A DNA stretch of 64,000 nucleotides from Desulfospira sp963664655 (GCA_963664655.2 OY761554.1:1860001-1924000); one strand, 5' to 3'. Positions 42,964-52,387 are shown, numbered from the stretch's first letter. Notes: a model not told the origin generated them from the sequence alone. Numbers and translations are program-made.

Positions 42964-44541
42964 ATGCTGGCAACATTTTACGGCGCCACCAGAGAGGTAA
43001 CCGGTTCCATGCACATGGTCGGAACCGCTTCAGATAGAATTTTGTTTGATTGCGGCCTGTTTCAGGGCCATCGCAAAGAAGCGGCTGAAAAAAACAGGGT
43101 GCTTCCCTTTAACCCCAAAATTCTGACCAATGTGGTCCTGTCCCATGCCCATATTGATCATTCAGGAAGAATTCCGCTGCTGGTGAAAAACAATTTTACC
43201 GGCCGGATCTTCAGCACCCGGGCCACCTACGGGGCCTGCGAGTATCTGCTGCCCGATTCAGCCCATATCCAGGAATCAGATGCCGAATACCTTAACTATA
43301 AAAATGTCCGGAACCTGTTATCCAAAATTGAGCAGGGAAAAGCCAAAGGGGCTGCCGGCAGCATCAATTCAACCCAAGCCACCAACCTGCTCAAGAGCGG
43401 AAAAAATAAACTCAAACGGGATAAGATTCTCAAGTTCATCCATAAATTTGGCCTGGAAGAGGCCCAGCCCCTCTATTCGTCAGAAGACGCCACGGCGGCC
43501 TTAAGCTGCTTTGAGGGGATTCCGTACAGAAACGAGGTCGCCATCGGCAAAGACATGACCCTTACCCTTTACGATGCCGGCCACATTCTGGGATCGGCCA
43601 TGAGCATACTCAAACATAAAAAAGGGGATAAAACAACCACCATCTGCTATACCGGGGATATTGGCCGGTTTGGAAAACCCATCCTCAGGGACCCCACCCT
43701 TAATTTTACGCCCGAGGACCGGAATGTGGATCTGCTGATCATGGAAAGCACCTATGGAAACCGGACCCATGAAAGTGCAGGGGACCTTCATTTACGGCTC
43801 AAACAGGAACTGAACACCACCTTTGAGCGGGGCGGCACCGTGGTGATCCCGTCCTTTGCCTTTGGCCGTGCCCAGGAACTGCTCTATGTGATCCACGAAT
43901 TGTTCATGAATGGAGAGGTGCCCAAGGTGCCCGTTTATGTGGACAGCCCCCTGGCCACAGCCATAACAAAGGTGTTTGGGGAGCACCCGGAAAATTATGA
44001 CAAAGACACCCATGAGACTTTTCTTGAAAAAGGCAAGAACCCCTTTATGTTTGACAAGGTTCATTTTATCTCATCCGTGGACGAGTCCATGCGGCTCATG
44101 CGCGAAGAAAAGTCCCATATCGTCATCTCAGCTTCGGGCATGTGTGAGGTCGGCCGGATACTTCATCACTTAAGGTACCGGGTGCACAACCCCAACAACA
44201 CGATTTTGATCGTCGGCTATATGGCCGAACATACCCTGGGCCGGAAAATTCTGAACTTAGGGGAAAAATATATGGAAAACAACCGGAAAGGACAGCCCCC
44301 CATCATTAAAATCCTGGGAAAAGAATATCCGCTAAAGGCCCGTGTGGTTAAGCTTGGGGGATTCTCAGCCCATGCCGACCAGAACGAAATGATGCATTTT
44401 CTAAAGGACTCCAATTTAAACATAAAAAAAATAGCCGTGGTCCACGGTGAGGAAGACAGCGCCCTTGCTTTTGCCGATCACCTGAATGAATCAGGATATA
44501 AGGCCTTTGTGCCCCAAACCGGGGAAACTGTCTCTGTCTGA
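42964..44541 (+). CDS. Metallo-beta-lactamase/beta-CASP ribonuclease
   Basis: A 525-residue protein starting at ATG 42964 (MLATFYGATREVTGS), with AAGGAG ahead of it. The MBL domain has SHAHIDHSGRIP (HxHxDH), and MESTYGNRTHE lies near 255. The beta-CASP insertion and its motifs follow (CEVGRILHHLRY; GFSAHADQNEMMHF). The family (CPSF73/YSH1-like, common in bacteria) processes RNA ends by endo- or exonuclease action. A specific substrate cannot be given. Confidence 0.9.
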   Translation: MLATFYGATREVTGSMHMVGTASDRILFDCGLFQGHRKEAAEKNRVLPFNPKILTNVVLSHAHIDHSGRIPLLVKNNFTGRIFSTRATYGACEYLLPDSAHIQESDAEYLNYKNVRNLLSKIEQGKAKGAAGSINSTQATNLLKSGKNKLKRDKILKFIHKFGLEEAQPLYSSEDATAALSCFEGIPYRNEVAIGKDMTLTLYDAGHILGSAMSILKHKKGDKTTTICYTGDIGRFGKPILRDPTLNFTPEDRNVDLLIMESTYGNRTHESAGDLHLRLKQELNTTFERGGTVVIPSFAFGRAQELLYVIHELFMNGEVPKVPVYVDSPLATAITKVFGEHPENYDKDTHETFLEKGKNPFMFDKVHFISSVDESMRLMREEKSHIVISASGMCEVGRILHHLRYRVHNPNNTILIVGYMAEHTLGRKILNLGEKYMENNRKGQPPIIKILGKEYPLKARVVKLGGFSAHADQNEMMHFLKDSNLNIKKIAVVHGEEDSALAFADHLNESGYKAFVPQTGETVSV

Positions 44542-44675
44542 GAGGCTGAGGGCCGAAGACTATTCGGTGAGCGGAATTAAACACCCTTCAGTCTTCAGCC
44601 CAAATACATTCAGTCTGCCCCCCTTCAGCTTTAACACCGGAATCAATCGCGGTAATCCGCCAGAATGGAAATAAA

Positions 44676-45560
44676 ATGAAATCTGAAGAACCCTTTGACC
44701 ATTTCACCCCGTTGCCCACTGCCGGCGACGGTGCAAGATCCGCCGGACTCCATGTGGAATCCCCCCAGTGCCAGTCCCCTTCCTATAGGGTGGCGTTTCA
44801 GGACACGGAACTGCTGCTCAAAGACGAGCTGCGCCCGGTGAGGCTCCAGCTTGAGATGGTCAAGCCGGAGCTGGAAATGACCCGGCACGGTATTGAATCC
44901 ACCATTGTCATTTTCGGCAGTGCCCGGATCCCGGACCCGGAAACCGCCCAACAAAATTTGACGGAGCTTAAGAAAGAACAAGAAAACAATCCGGACAAAC
45001 CAGGCCTTGACCAGGCGGTAGCGGCCGCTGAAAGGGCTTTTGAAAACAGCGTCTACTATACCGAGGCCAGGACCTTGGGCCGTCTGATTTCACAGAATAC
45101 GGAAAAACTCAAACACGTGGTCATGACCGGCGGCGGAGAGGGCATCATGGGGGCGGCCAACAGAGGGGCAGCCGATGTGGGGGCCAAAAGCATCGGTCTG
45201 AACATTGTCCTTCCATTTGAGCAGGCCCCGAATCCCTGGATCACCCCGGAGCTGTGTTTCCAGTTTCATTATTTTGCCATCAGAAAAATGCACTTTCTCA
45301 TGCGGGCCAAGGCCCTGGTGGCATTTCCCGGCGGGTTTGGGACCCTGGACGAACTGTTTGAAGCCTTAACCCTGATCCAGACCCGGACCATCAAGCCCAT
45401 TCCGGTGATCCTGTTTGGTGAAAATTTTTGGAAGACCCTGATTAACTTTGATTTCCTGGTAGAGCAGGGGACCATTTCCCAAAAAGACCTGGAACTGTTC
45501 CAATTTGTGAACCATGCCCAGGAGGCCTGGGATATTATTGCCAAAACCAATCACCTTTAG
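44676..45560 (+). CDS. LOG-family Rossmann protein (cytokinin riboside monophosphate phosphoribohydrolase-like)
   Basis: A 294-residue protein. The LOG fold motifs are VIFGSARIPDPE (about 87), VMTGGGEGIMGAANRGA (about 150) and FPGGFGTLDELFEAL (about 218). The PGGxGTxxE motif is the nucleotide-binding and catalytic site. Bacterial members cleave N-glycosidic bonds of AMP or similar nucleotides, or are named 'TIGR00730'. The long N-terminal part (about 1-80) is typical of the larger subgroup. It is followed 17 nt later by a DUF309 gene and may be co-transcribed. Confidence 0.88.
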   Translation: MKSEEPFDHFTPLPTAGDGARSAGLHVESPQCQSPSYRVAFQDTELLLKDELRPVRLQLEMVKPELEMTRHGIESTIVIFGSARIPDPETAQQNLTELKKEQENNPDKPGLDQAVAAAERAFENSVYYTEARTLGRLISQNTEKLKHVVMTGGGEGIMGAANRGAADVGAKSIGLNIVLPFEQAPNPWITPELCFQFHYFAIRKMHFLMRAKALVAFPGGFGTLDELFEALTLIQTRTIKPIPVILFGENFWKTLINFDFLVEQGTISQKDLELFQFVNHAQEAWDIIAKTNHL

Positions 45561-45577
45561 CGTTGCTTTAAACCGGT

Positions 45578-46114
45578 ATGGCGCATCTAAATTTCAATCC
45601 CTTTGAAAGCCGGGCGTGCCGGGATGTGAGAAACCGCTTGGGCAGCGCCCTGCTCAAGGCCATTGACGGCCAGTCCCTTGATGGTGTCACGGCCATGGCA
45701 GCCGATATTGAAACCGGGCCCCAGCCCCCATCCGTCACCGCCTATATCAGGGACCGGCTGTCCCGGTATGAGGCGGTCATGGGAATGATGAAATCAAAAC
45801 CATATTTTTCAAAAGACCTCTACCCCATAGCCGGTCTACTCTGGGACGAAGGTTTGTTTTTTGAATGCCATGAATGGCTGGAACAGGGCTTTGCAGGACT
45901 TCATGGCCGGGACAGGGAGCTTCGCCAGGCCCTGATCCGGACCGCCGGCACCTTTGAGCTATTGGCCTATGGCCGGACAGGGCCGGCTGTTTCTACGGCA
46001 GCACAAGCCCTTGCCGTGTTAGAAATATATCAGAAACAAATTCCCAAAGCATTCCATATCCAGCCCAAGATCAGCCGGCTCAAGGCGGTTGTTACTGCCG
46101 GCGGCAGGCCTTAA
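45578..46114 (+). CDS. DUF309 domain protein
   Basis: A 178-residue all-helical protein. The DUF309 motif LWDEGLFFECHEWLEQGFAG (about 90-110) carries the conserved FxxHExLE helix. The function of the family is unknown. It lies 17 nt after the LOG gene. Confidence 0.8.
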   Translation: MAHLNFNPFESRACRDVRNRLGSALLKAIDGQSLDGVTAMAADIETGPQPPSVTAYIRDRLSRYEAVMGMMKSKPYFSKDLYPIAGLLWDEGLFFECHEWLEQGFAGLHGRDRELRQALIRTAGTFELLAYGRTGPAVSTAAQALAVLEIYQKQIPKAFHIQPKISRLKAVVTAGGRP

Positions 46115-46185
46115 ATGGGCCTGTTAATTCTGTGAACATGGTTTGTCTTCAATTGGCCTTGTCTGCAGGACCGCTGCCCTGGGTT

Positions 46186-46761
46186 TCACGGATTGGTTTT
46201 GATTAAAATCTCAAGAAGATGGTACAGGATTTTGGCGGTGGCCCCCCAGATCACCACATCCTCAAACGGGTAGGTCAGGTCCATGATGTGGGGAACGGTC
46301 CTGTGGTAGTTTTTTTCTTTGTGCAGGTTTTGAAGATAACCCAGCGGAATGGTGATTACCCTGGAAATTTCACGGGTGTCAAAGTCGATCCGGTCCTGCC
46401 GGTTCCAGAAACCGGCAAAGGCATGGATGCTGGTGTTGTTGATGGTCTGAAAATGGCCCAACGACCCCATGGTGTCCACATTTTTAGGCCGGATGCCCAG
46501 TTCTTCTTCCACTTCTCTGAAAGCAGCGGCCAGGGCATTGGGATCTGCCTTGTCCAGATGCCCCCCGGGAAAGGCCATTTGGTTGCGCCAGGGATATCCC
46601 TTACGGTCCGCCTTCTGAATAAACAACAGTTCCGGGGCCGGGTCCGCCAGGAAAAGGGCCATGACACTGGTCTTCCGGTATCCGTTTATCATGGGCGGTC
46701 CGGGATGATCAGCCTGGTCAAGGGCGGTTTTTATTTCCCGGGTAAGCGCTTTTTGGTCCAT
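46186..46761 (-). CDS. Nudix hydrolase (CoA pyrophosphatase-like)
   Basis: A 191-residue protein. The Nudix helix region is PGGHLDKADPNALAAAFREVEEELGI (quoted parts: PGGHLDKAD, AAFREVEEELG). The preceding YPWRNQMAFPGG is the sequence typical of coenzyme A diphosphatases such as NudL. It probably cleaves CoA or a related NDP-X compound. It is convergent with the DUF309 gene. Confidence 0.86.
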   Translation of the reverse strand: MDQKALTREIKTALDQADHPGPPMINGYRKTSVMALFLADPAPELLFIQKADRKGYPWRNQMAFPGGHLDKADPNALAAAFREVEEELGIRPKNVDTMGSLGHFQTINNTSIHAFAGFWNRQDRIDFDTREISRVITIPLGYLQNLHKEKNYHRTVPHIMDLTYPFEDVVIWGATAKILYHLLEILIKTNP

Positions 46762-46890
46762 TGGTCTGGTTTGAACTTTAATTAGTAATAAACCATTAAT
46801 TTAACATTAGAACGATACAGCCAACCCGGTCTGTTGTCAAACGCTAATAACAGGCCTTTTTTCTTCTTTCACTAAGCAGGAAAGGATTGC

Positions 46891-47260
46891 ATGGAACTTG
46901 CCCGGAGCATAAATTATGAGGAATATGACCGGTATGCGGGCCGGGCGCTGGTCCAGGAGCCCCGCCTGATGCTGCTGAATGAACCCACCGGCAGCCTTGA
47001 CCTGAAAAACACCATGAATATCCTTAATCTGATCAAAGAAGTGGTCACAACTTACCGCTTAGGCGCGGTAATGACCATGCACAACTTGAACACTGCATTG
47101 CGGTTTGCCGATTAATAAATTCGTGTTTTTAAAAGACGGCATCATCCATTCCGCCGGGAGAATCAAAGATATCACTGAAGATATGATCCGGGAGGTATAC
47201 GGTATCCCCGTAGAAATCCTGTACCATAAGGCGCGGCCTCTTGTGGTCCCCCTGAACTGA
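46891..47260 (+). pseudogene. ABC transporter ATP-binding subunit, remnant with frameshift
   Basis: The first frame (46891-47115) holds only the end of an ATPase: ALVQEPRLMLLNEPTGSLDLKN is the Walker B/D-loop region, followed by the H-loop-like VMTMHNLNTALRFAD. Walker A and the LSGG signature are missing. Two stops follow, and a +1 frame continues with the C-terminal tail (NKFVFLKDGIIHSAG ... MIREVYGIPVEI) to a stop at 47260. That tail is typical of iron-siderophore (FecE/FepC-like) ATPases. The gene is dead. Confidence 0.85.
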
Positions 47261-47308
47261 CGGTTTTTGGCAACCGGCGTGGGATTGATCATTTTAAAAA
47301 TTAGAAAA

Positions 47309-47332
47309 CCGCTGTGATTTCAGCGGCTTTTT
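47309..47332. terminator. Bidirectional intrinsic terminator
   Basis: The hairpin CCGCTG-tgattt-CAGCGG is followed by a T-run on the plus strand (end of the ABC remnant). On the minus strand it is followed by TTTTCTAATTTTT, past the tRNA-Ser gene. Confidence 0.8.
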
Positions 47333-47340
47333 TATTCTTG

Positions 47341-47433
47341 TGGCGGAGAGGGTGGGATTCGAACCCACGATCCCGGTTTTGCCAGGATACTGCTTTTCGA
47401 GAGCAGGGCCTTCAGCCGCTCGGCCACCTCTCC
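47341..47433 (-). tRNA. tRNA-Ser (anticodon CGA), CCA end encoded
   Basis: The 93-nt class II tRNA begins GGAGAGG and ends with CCTCTCC-G-CCA. The anticodon loop is CTCGAAA (anticodon CGA, reading UCG). The T-arm is TGGGTTCGAATCCCA and there is a long variable arm. D-loop and acceptor pairing are intact. Confidence 0.96.
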
Positions 47434-47594
47434 TTAATTTACGTCACCATCCTAATGATTATGGCGGCTGTGTCAAGGGTTTAATGCATGGGGCACTGGG
47501 AACCGCCGTTTTCGGGGGGATCGGTTGAGCAAATGAAAATAACCGGGTATGATATGTAAGAATGATACAGTTCAGGGCATGTAAAGGAGATGAT

Positions 47595-49109
47595 ATGGCG
47601 CAATACATTGGTGCGGTTGACCAGGGAACCACCAGTTCACGGTTTATTATCTTTGATGAGGCGGCAAATATTGTGGGGGCGGCCAGGAAAGAACACAAAC
47701 AGATTCTGGAACAGCCGGGCTGGGTGGCCCATGATCCCATGGAGATCTGGGAAAACACCTGTGAGGTCATGGGACAGGCCTTGGCCAATGCCGGCGTCAC
47801 CGGATCTGACCTGGCCGCCATCGGCATCACCAACCAGCGGGAGACCGCCGTGGTATGGGATCGGCAGACCGGGCTGCCGTTGTCCGATGCCGTGGTCTGG
47901 CAGTGTACCCGAAGTGACAGGATCTGCAAGGATTTGATCAAAGACGGCGGCCAGGACCGGTTTAAGGAGAAGACCGGCCTGCCCGTGGCCACCTATTTTT
48001 CAGGCCCCAAATTCAAGTGGATTTTTGACCATGTGCCCGAAGCCCAAAAGGCGGCCAGACTCGGCCGGGCCATGGTGGGAACCATTGACAGCTGGATGAT
48101 CTGGAACCTTACCGGGGGCAAGGATGGGGGAACCCATGTGACGGATGTGACCAATGCTTCCCGGACCATGCTCATGAACATCCACACCCTTGCCTGGGAC
48201 CAATCGCTGCTGGACCTGCTTAAGGTTCCGTCAGGGTGCCTGCCAGAAATTGTGCCCTCTTCAGACCAGGCCACCTGGGGGACGACTTTAAAAACAGGCC
48301 CCCTTAAGGCTGAAGTGCCGGTGTGCGGCGCCCTTGGCGATCAGCAGGCCGCGCTTTTCGGCCAGGCCTGTTTTGCCCCGGGGGATGCAAAAAATACCTA
48401 TGGCACCGGCTGTTTTCTGTTGATGAACACCGGAAAAAATCCGGTTTTTTCCTCCCATGGCCTGCTGACCACGGTGGGGTATCAGATGGGGAATCAAAAG
48501 CCGGTCTATGCCCTGGAAGGCTCCATTGCTTATGCCGGTGCCCTGGTACAGTGGCTTCGGGATAATCTGGGGCTGATCAAATCCGCCCGGGACATTGAAA
48601 CTCTGGCCGGGAAAGAGCCTGATAATGGGGATGTGTATTGCGTGCCGGCATTTTCAGGCCTTTTTGCCCCCTATTGGCGCTCGGATGCCAGGGGGGTTAT
48701 TACCGGCCTGACCGGGTTTGCCAACAAACATCATCTGGCCCGGGCTGTGCTTGAGTCAACTGCCTATCAGACAAGGGATATGGTGGATGCCATGAACCTT
48801 GATGCCGGGGTGCCTTTAAAAGCCCTTAAGGTTGACGGCGGCATGGTTGAAAATCGACTCTTAATGCAGTTTCAGGCAGATATCCTCAATACGGCAGTGA
48901 TCCGGCCAAAGGTTTACGAAACCACGGCCCTGGGCGCCGCCTATGCCGCAGGCCTTGCCGTGGGGTATTGGAAGGATCTGGATGCGGTTAAGAACAACTG
49001 GCGTATTCACACCACCTGGCAGCCCCAAATGTCAGAAAAGGAACGGCACAAAAAGTACAGCGGCTGGAAAAAGGCCGTAGCGCGGACATACAACTGGGTT
49101 GAGGAATAA
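47595..49109 (+). CDS. glpK: Glycerol kinase
   Basis: A 504-residue kinase of the FGGY family starting at ATG 47595 (MAQYIGAVDQGTTSSRF), with AAAGGAG before it; the frame extends 11 codons upstream. GAVDQGTTSSRF is the ATP-binding start. The FGGY motifs include TYGTGCFLLMNTG (about 263) and KVDGGMVENRLLMQFQADIL (about 407). It makes glycerol-3-phosphate. No transporter or GlpD gene is next to it. Confidence 0.95.
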   Translation: MAQYIGAVDQGTTSSRFIIFDEAANIVGAARKEHKQILEQPGWVAHDPMEIWENTCEVMGQALANAGVTGSDLAAIGITNQRETAVVWDRQTGLPLSDAVVWQCTRSDRICKDLIKDGGQDRFKEKTGLPVATYFSGPKFKWIFDHVPEAQKAARLGRAMVGTIDSWMIWNLTGGKDGGTHVTDVTNASRTMLMNIHTLAWDQSLLDLLKVPSGCLPEIVPSSDQATWGTTLKTGPLKAEVPVCGALGDQQAALFGQACFAPGDAKNTYGTGCFLLMNTGKNPVFSSHGLLTTVGYQMGNQKPVYALEGSIAYAGALVQWLRDNLGLIKSARDIETLAGKEPDNGDVYCVPAFSGLFAPYWRSDARGVITGLTGFANKHHLARAVLESTAYQTRDMVDAMNLDAGVPLKALKVDGGMVENRLLMQFQADILNTAVIRPKVYETTALGAAYAAGLAVGYWKDLDAVKNNWRIHTTWQPQMSEKERHKKYSGWKKAVARTYNWVEE

Positions 49110-49165
49110 ACGGGAGGGGAGACCGGAAACGGGAAACCGGAGACCGGATATCGGAATCCGGATGG
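49110..49165 (+). repeat. Degenerate 7-nt repeats (GGAGACC/GGAAACC type)
   Basis: Directly after the glpK stop: GGAGACCGGAAACGGGAAACC, then GGAGACCGGATATCGG. Units of seven bases are partly decayed. Confidence 0.65.
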
Positions 49166-49174
49166 GGTTTTTTT

Positions 49175-49359
49175 ATAAGAAAGTCTCACTAACGTCCTGA
49201 GAAGACTTTCAATATTTGTTGTGGGCGGCTCTTGGTTGGATAACCAAAGCGGCCCGTGGCCGTTTATAAGAAAGTCTCACTAACCGGCTGAAAAGACTTT
49301 TATTTTTTGTTGTGGACGGTGCTTGGTTGGATAACCCAAGCCGTCCGTGACGGTTATAG
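49175..49359 (-). repeat. Interspersed modular repeat, copy 4 (double)
   Basis: Two reverse-oriented units with loop variants AACGTCCTG and AACCGGCTG in the GAAAGTCT/AGACTTTC hairpin. The first has a truncated GGCCCGTGGCC head and the second the CCGTCCGTGACGG head. Confidence 0.85.
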
Positions 49360-49579
49360 CATGACTGGCAAGCGCAGCCGTGCATTACCTGCCAATTACA
49401 ATAGATCCATCTTTATTAACCTGGTAAGGCAATGTCAGTGCTTCCTTTTGTTGCGGTTTCGGGGGCCTCCTTTTATAGGCGGTGCCGGTATTTTGCGGCC
49501 TATGCGGGGTATTTCGCAATTCTTTTGCCCTGTTGAACAATTTCTGCGCGTTACCCGGCGCAGAGCTTAATATTCTGGG

Positions 49580-49804
49580 TCACCCGCACCTGCCTCTGGC
49601 GATAATTTGCCTGAAAAGTCCCCCGGCTTCTTCGTAATAATATGCGGCTAGACCATAGTCCCCTTTATCAAAGGCCTGGTTTCCAAGGTTGGCAATTTTA
49701 CTGGCCTGTCTGGCCCAGTCGGTACACGCATCTGCAAAAAGACTGCCAAAGGGGATTAATAGCGTTGTTATAATAATGGCTAAAAATTTTAAAATGTTAT
49801 CCAT
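49580..49804 (-). CDS. Small secreted protein; frame continues past an in-frame TGA to 49386
   Basis: The frame from ATG 49804 encodes a signal peptide (FLAIIITTLLIPFGSLFA) and a short TPR-like helix pair (QASKIANLGNQAFDKGDYGLAAYYYEEAGGLF), 74 residues, ending at TGA 49580-49582. The same frame stays open for 64 more sense codons, to TAA at 49386, with coding-like content (FNRAKELRNTPHRPQ, YQVNKDGSIVIGR). Either the gene has a nonsense mutation, or the TGA is decoded, or the tail is leftover sequence. Six or more bases after the TGA there is a hairpin (see findings). Function unknown. Confidence 0.55.
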   Translation of the reverse strand: MDNILKFLAIIITTLLIPFGSLFADACTDWARQASKIANLGNQAFDKGDYGLAAYYYEEAGGLFRQIIARGRCG

Positions 49805-49964
49805 TTGATTATTCCATTTTTATTTCAAGCAAAAGGGTCTGAAACAAAAAGCGAAGTTGATGGATAGTGCTGAAATAAACCGGGGAGGAGGGGGTATCCT
49901 GGCTTTTTGTAATGCAATGCCCTGCCGCCGGGACAGCGCTGCGGCCGGCGGCAGGGGGGACGGA

Positions 49965-50840
49965 TTAGATCAGGTTATCTTTTCTTAAGGCGTCCACAAT
50001 GCCCAGGGTGGAATAATCCCGGTTCATGGTGTACAGATGCAGGCCCGGGATGTCTTTTTCCAGAAGGCCCCGGCACTGGGCAACGGCATAGTCTACCCCA
50101 AGATCCAGCACGGCCCGGGCATTCTCAGGATCTGCCTTGTCCATCTTTTCCTGAAGGTCAGACGGGATGCTGGCCCCGCACACTTTGGACAGGATTTTGG
50201 TCAGCTTGAGGGTATACACGGGCATGATGCCCGGAATGATGGGGATGGTCACGCCGGCTTTCCGGCATTTATCCACATAGGAAAAATAAAACTGGTTGTC
50301 ATAAAAATACTGGACCACTGCGTATTCCGCGCCGTTATCCTGCTTAAGCTTTAAATATTCAATATCCGATTCCAGGCTTTTGGCTTCAATGTGGCCCTCA
50401 GGGTATCCGGCGCATCCCAAGGAAAAATCATACTTGGATTTAATAAAGGCAATGAGATCCGATGCATGGGCAAAACTGTCCGGATGGGGGGTGAAATCCT
50501 TATCCCTGGGCTGATCTCCCCGGATGACAAAGATGGTTTTAACACCCAGATCCTGGTACCGGTCCAATACCTGGCAGATGTCATCGGGGCCTAAGCCGAA
50601 TCCGGCAATATAGGCCACGGTGGGCAGTTTTTTGCCGGTCATCAGGGTGTTGACCGTATCATAGGACCCATCCCGGGTAGATCCCCCGGCCCCGAAGGTA
50701 ACACTGAAATAGTCCGGGTTCAGGGGGGATAGTTTGTCCACGACCTGATTAAAGGATGTCTGGGTTTTCTCGTCCCGGTAAGGGAAAAATTCAAATGAGA
50801 GTGCGGGGTGTTTGGTCTGGTATAGTTCCGGTACGCGCAT
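49965..50840 (-). CDS. metF: Methylenetetrahydrofolate reductase
   Basis: A 291-residue MetF barrel. The start ALSFEFFPYRDE carries the catalytic Glu, SVTFGAGGSTRDG follows at about 48, and IFVIRGDQPRD lies near 103. FYDNQFYFSY is close to the flavin site. AAGGAGG precedes the ATG. It reduces methylene-tetrahydrofolate to methyl-tetrahydrofolate for methionine synthesis or the Wood-Ljungdahl pathway. It stands alone here. Confidence 0.94.
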   Translation of the reverse strand: MRVPELYQTKHPALSFEFFPYRDEKTQTSFNQVVDKLSPLNPDYFSVTFGAGGSTRDGSYDTVNTLMTGKKLPTVAYIAGFGLGPDDICQVLDRYQDLGVKTIFVIRGDQPRDKDFTPHPDSFAHASDLIAFIKSKYDFSLGCAGYPEGHIEAKSLESDIEYLKLKQDNGAEYAVVQYFYDNQFYFSYVDKCRKAGVTIPIIPGIMPVYTLKLTKILSKVCGASIPSDLQEKMDKADPENARAVLDLGVDYAVAQCRGLLEKDIPGLHLYTMNRDYSTLGIVDALRKDNLI

Positions 50841-51470
50841 CAGGCGTCCTCCTTTTTAAAAGTTGCCTTTCCCATAAGGGAGGGGGGTTGTGTTCAGTGG
50901 AAAGCCATGTTTCCACAAGTTCCAGAACAAGAAATATAGCAAAATTTATGCCTGATGGCGATGATTGATTTAAGTGGCCGAAAATAAAGTTTTATTTTGT
51001 TTTTGCACCCGTCAATGAAATGCGAAACCGACACTTTCAGGGTTGCGGGTCGCATCCATTTGCAACCGTTCAAGGACACAATAGGGCTCTTCCCTGCCTG
51101 GAAATTGGGGTCTATACATGGTGTCTATGCGAAAAACCCGTGTTTGGACGAAAAGCGGCCCAGATGCAAGGCCCGGTAAGTAACTGTTCAGCCAATGCTG
51201 AAAAAGGAGCAAAAACCAACACAGCCGCCGCCGGGAGGCCTTTCGTCCAACCACGGCGTAGGAAAAATTTTCCTTGCCGGTGTCAAGGCACAGGCCCGAA
51301 CAGTGTCGGAATTTTGGCGCTGATCAGGAACCGTCGTTTTGATGAATTCAAAAAATATCGACCGCTTTTTGAGAACTGACACCTTAACTATCTTTATTTT
51401 AATGGTTTTTTATGTCGTCATTTTAAACCTGAAGCCGGCTGGCCTGCCGGTTTTTTATTTGGCCCGTGCC
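50841..51470. other. Gene-free stretch between metF and the flagellar operon
   Basis: About 630 bp with several short overlapping frames on both strands, none with a ribosome site and recognisable product. It may hold a decayed gene. At 51433-51458 there is a plus-strand terminator (see entry). Nothing else could be supported. Confidence 0.45.
51433..51458 (+). terminator. Intrinsic terminator ahead of the flagellar operon
   Basis: CCGGC-tggcct-GCCGG followed by TTTTTTA. It would shield the sigma-54 promoter 13 bases later from upstream transcription. Confidence 0.8.
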
Positions 51471-51486
51471 TGGCATCTATATTGCA
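51471..51486 (+). promoter_or_regulatory. Sigma-54 (-24/-12) promoter of the flgF operon
   Basis: TGGCATCTATATTGCA matches the consensus with GG-N10-GC spacing. It lies 180 bp before flgF, fitting sigma-54 control of rod and ring genes. Confidence 0.82.
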
Positions 51487-51665
51487 GTTTTTTAAAATCA
51501 GTTAAAATCAGGTTTTAAATCAGGTCTGAATCAGGCCTGAATTACGGCCATTCTCTGAAGGGCATAAAACCGTTCCATGCCGGGATGGTTAATCCGAAAC
51601 AGCGCCACATACCCCATGAGAGAACAGCCAACAGCGACTGGCCAACCAAAGATCAAGGGGGGAAA

Positions 51666-52361
51666 ATGATTCTGGAAATGACCCGGCCGGTACAGGGCGG
51701 GTTGCGGCAGGACCGGAAACTGGAAGCGGTTTCCAATAATCTGGCCAATGTGGATACCACCGGCTATAAGAAAGACCTGGTCAGCTTTGACAAGGCGTTT
51801 AAAGCCCAGCTCAATAAGGATTTTGCCCAGGGAGACGTCACGGCTACGGGAAATCCCCTGGACATGGCCATTGCCGGGGAAGGGTTTTTTAAAGTGGATA
51901 CGGACCAGGGGATTCAGTACACCCGAAGCGGGGATTTCAGCCTGGACAGCAACGGGACCCTGGTGGATCAGTCCGGTAATCCGGTCCTGGGGCAGGGCGG
52001 CCCTATTGTTATTGATATGCTGGCGGCCGGCGGGCAGGAGCCCCAGGTAAACGAAGGCGGTGAAATAACGGTGAACGGGGAGATCGTTGATACCCTGGAT
52101 GTGGTCACCTTCGCTGATTTGACAAAGATGGAAAGAGGCTCAGGCAACCTGCTGGCATATACCGGCCCCACCACCGATGAAATTGTTCCGGAAACCGTTT
52201 ATGTAAAGCACCGGAGCCTTGAGAAATCCAATGTCCGGGTGGTGGATGAAATGGTGAAGATGGTGGATTACAACCGGATGTTTGAAACCTTTACAAAATC
52301 CATGCTCACCTTTGATGAAATAGACAACAAGGCGGTTAACGATATTGCCGAACCCATTTAA
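51666..52361 (+). CDS. flgF: Flagellar basal-body rod protein FlgF
   Basis: A 231-residue rod protein starting at ATG 51666 (MILEMTRPVQGG), with GGGGG before it; the frame upstream is longer but without a ribosome site. The N-terminal rod motif VSNNLANVDTTGYKKD (about 22-37) and the C-terminal helix VVDEMVKMVDYNRMFE are conserved. It is placed before flgG and shorter than it, as expected for FlgF. It forms part of the proximal rod. Confidence 0.9.
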   Translation: MILEMTRPVQGGLRQDRKLEAVSNNLANVDTTGYKKDLVSFDKAFKAQLNKDFAQGDVTATGNPLDMAIAGEGFFKVDTDQGIQYTRSGDFSLDSNGTLVDQSGNPVLGQGGPIVIDMLAAGGQEPQVNEGGEITVNGEIVDTLDVVTFADLTKMERGSGNLLAYTGPTTDEIVPETVYVKHRSLEKSNVRVVDEMVKMVDYNRMFETFTKSMLTFDEIDNKAVNDIAEPI

Positions 52362-52387
52362 CGGCTAACAGAAAGCGGGGTGTACCC

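Noticed and set aside
49307..49570. A plus-strand frame of 87 codons past copy 4 of the interspersed repeat
   Set aside because: It starts inside the repeat, has no ribosome site and runs antisense to the minus-strand extension of the small secreted protein.
50960..51380. Several short frames that could be an insertion-sequence remnant or a small regulatory gene
   Set aside because: No transposase motif, terminal repeat or ribosome site could be found; left as unexplained DNA.
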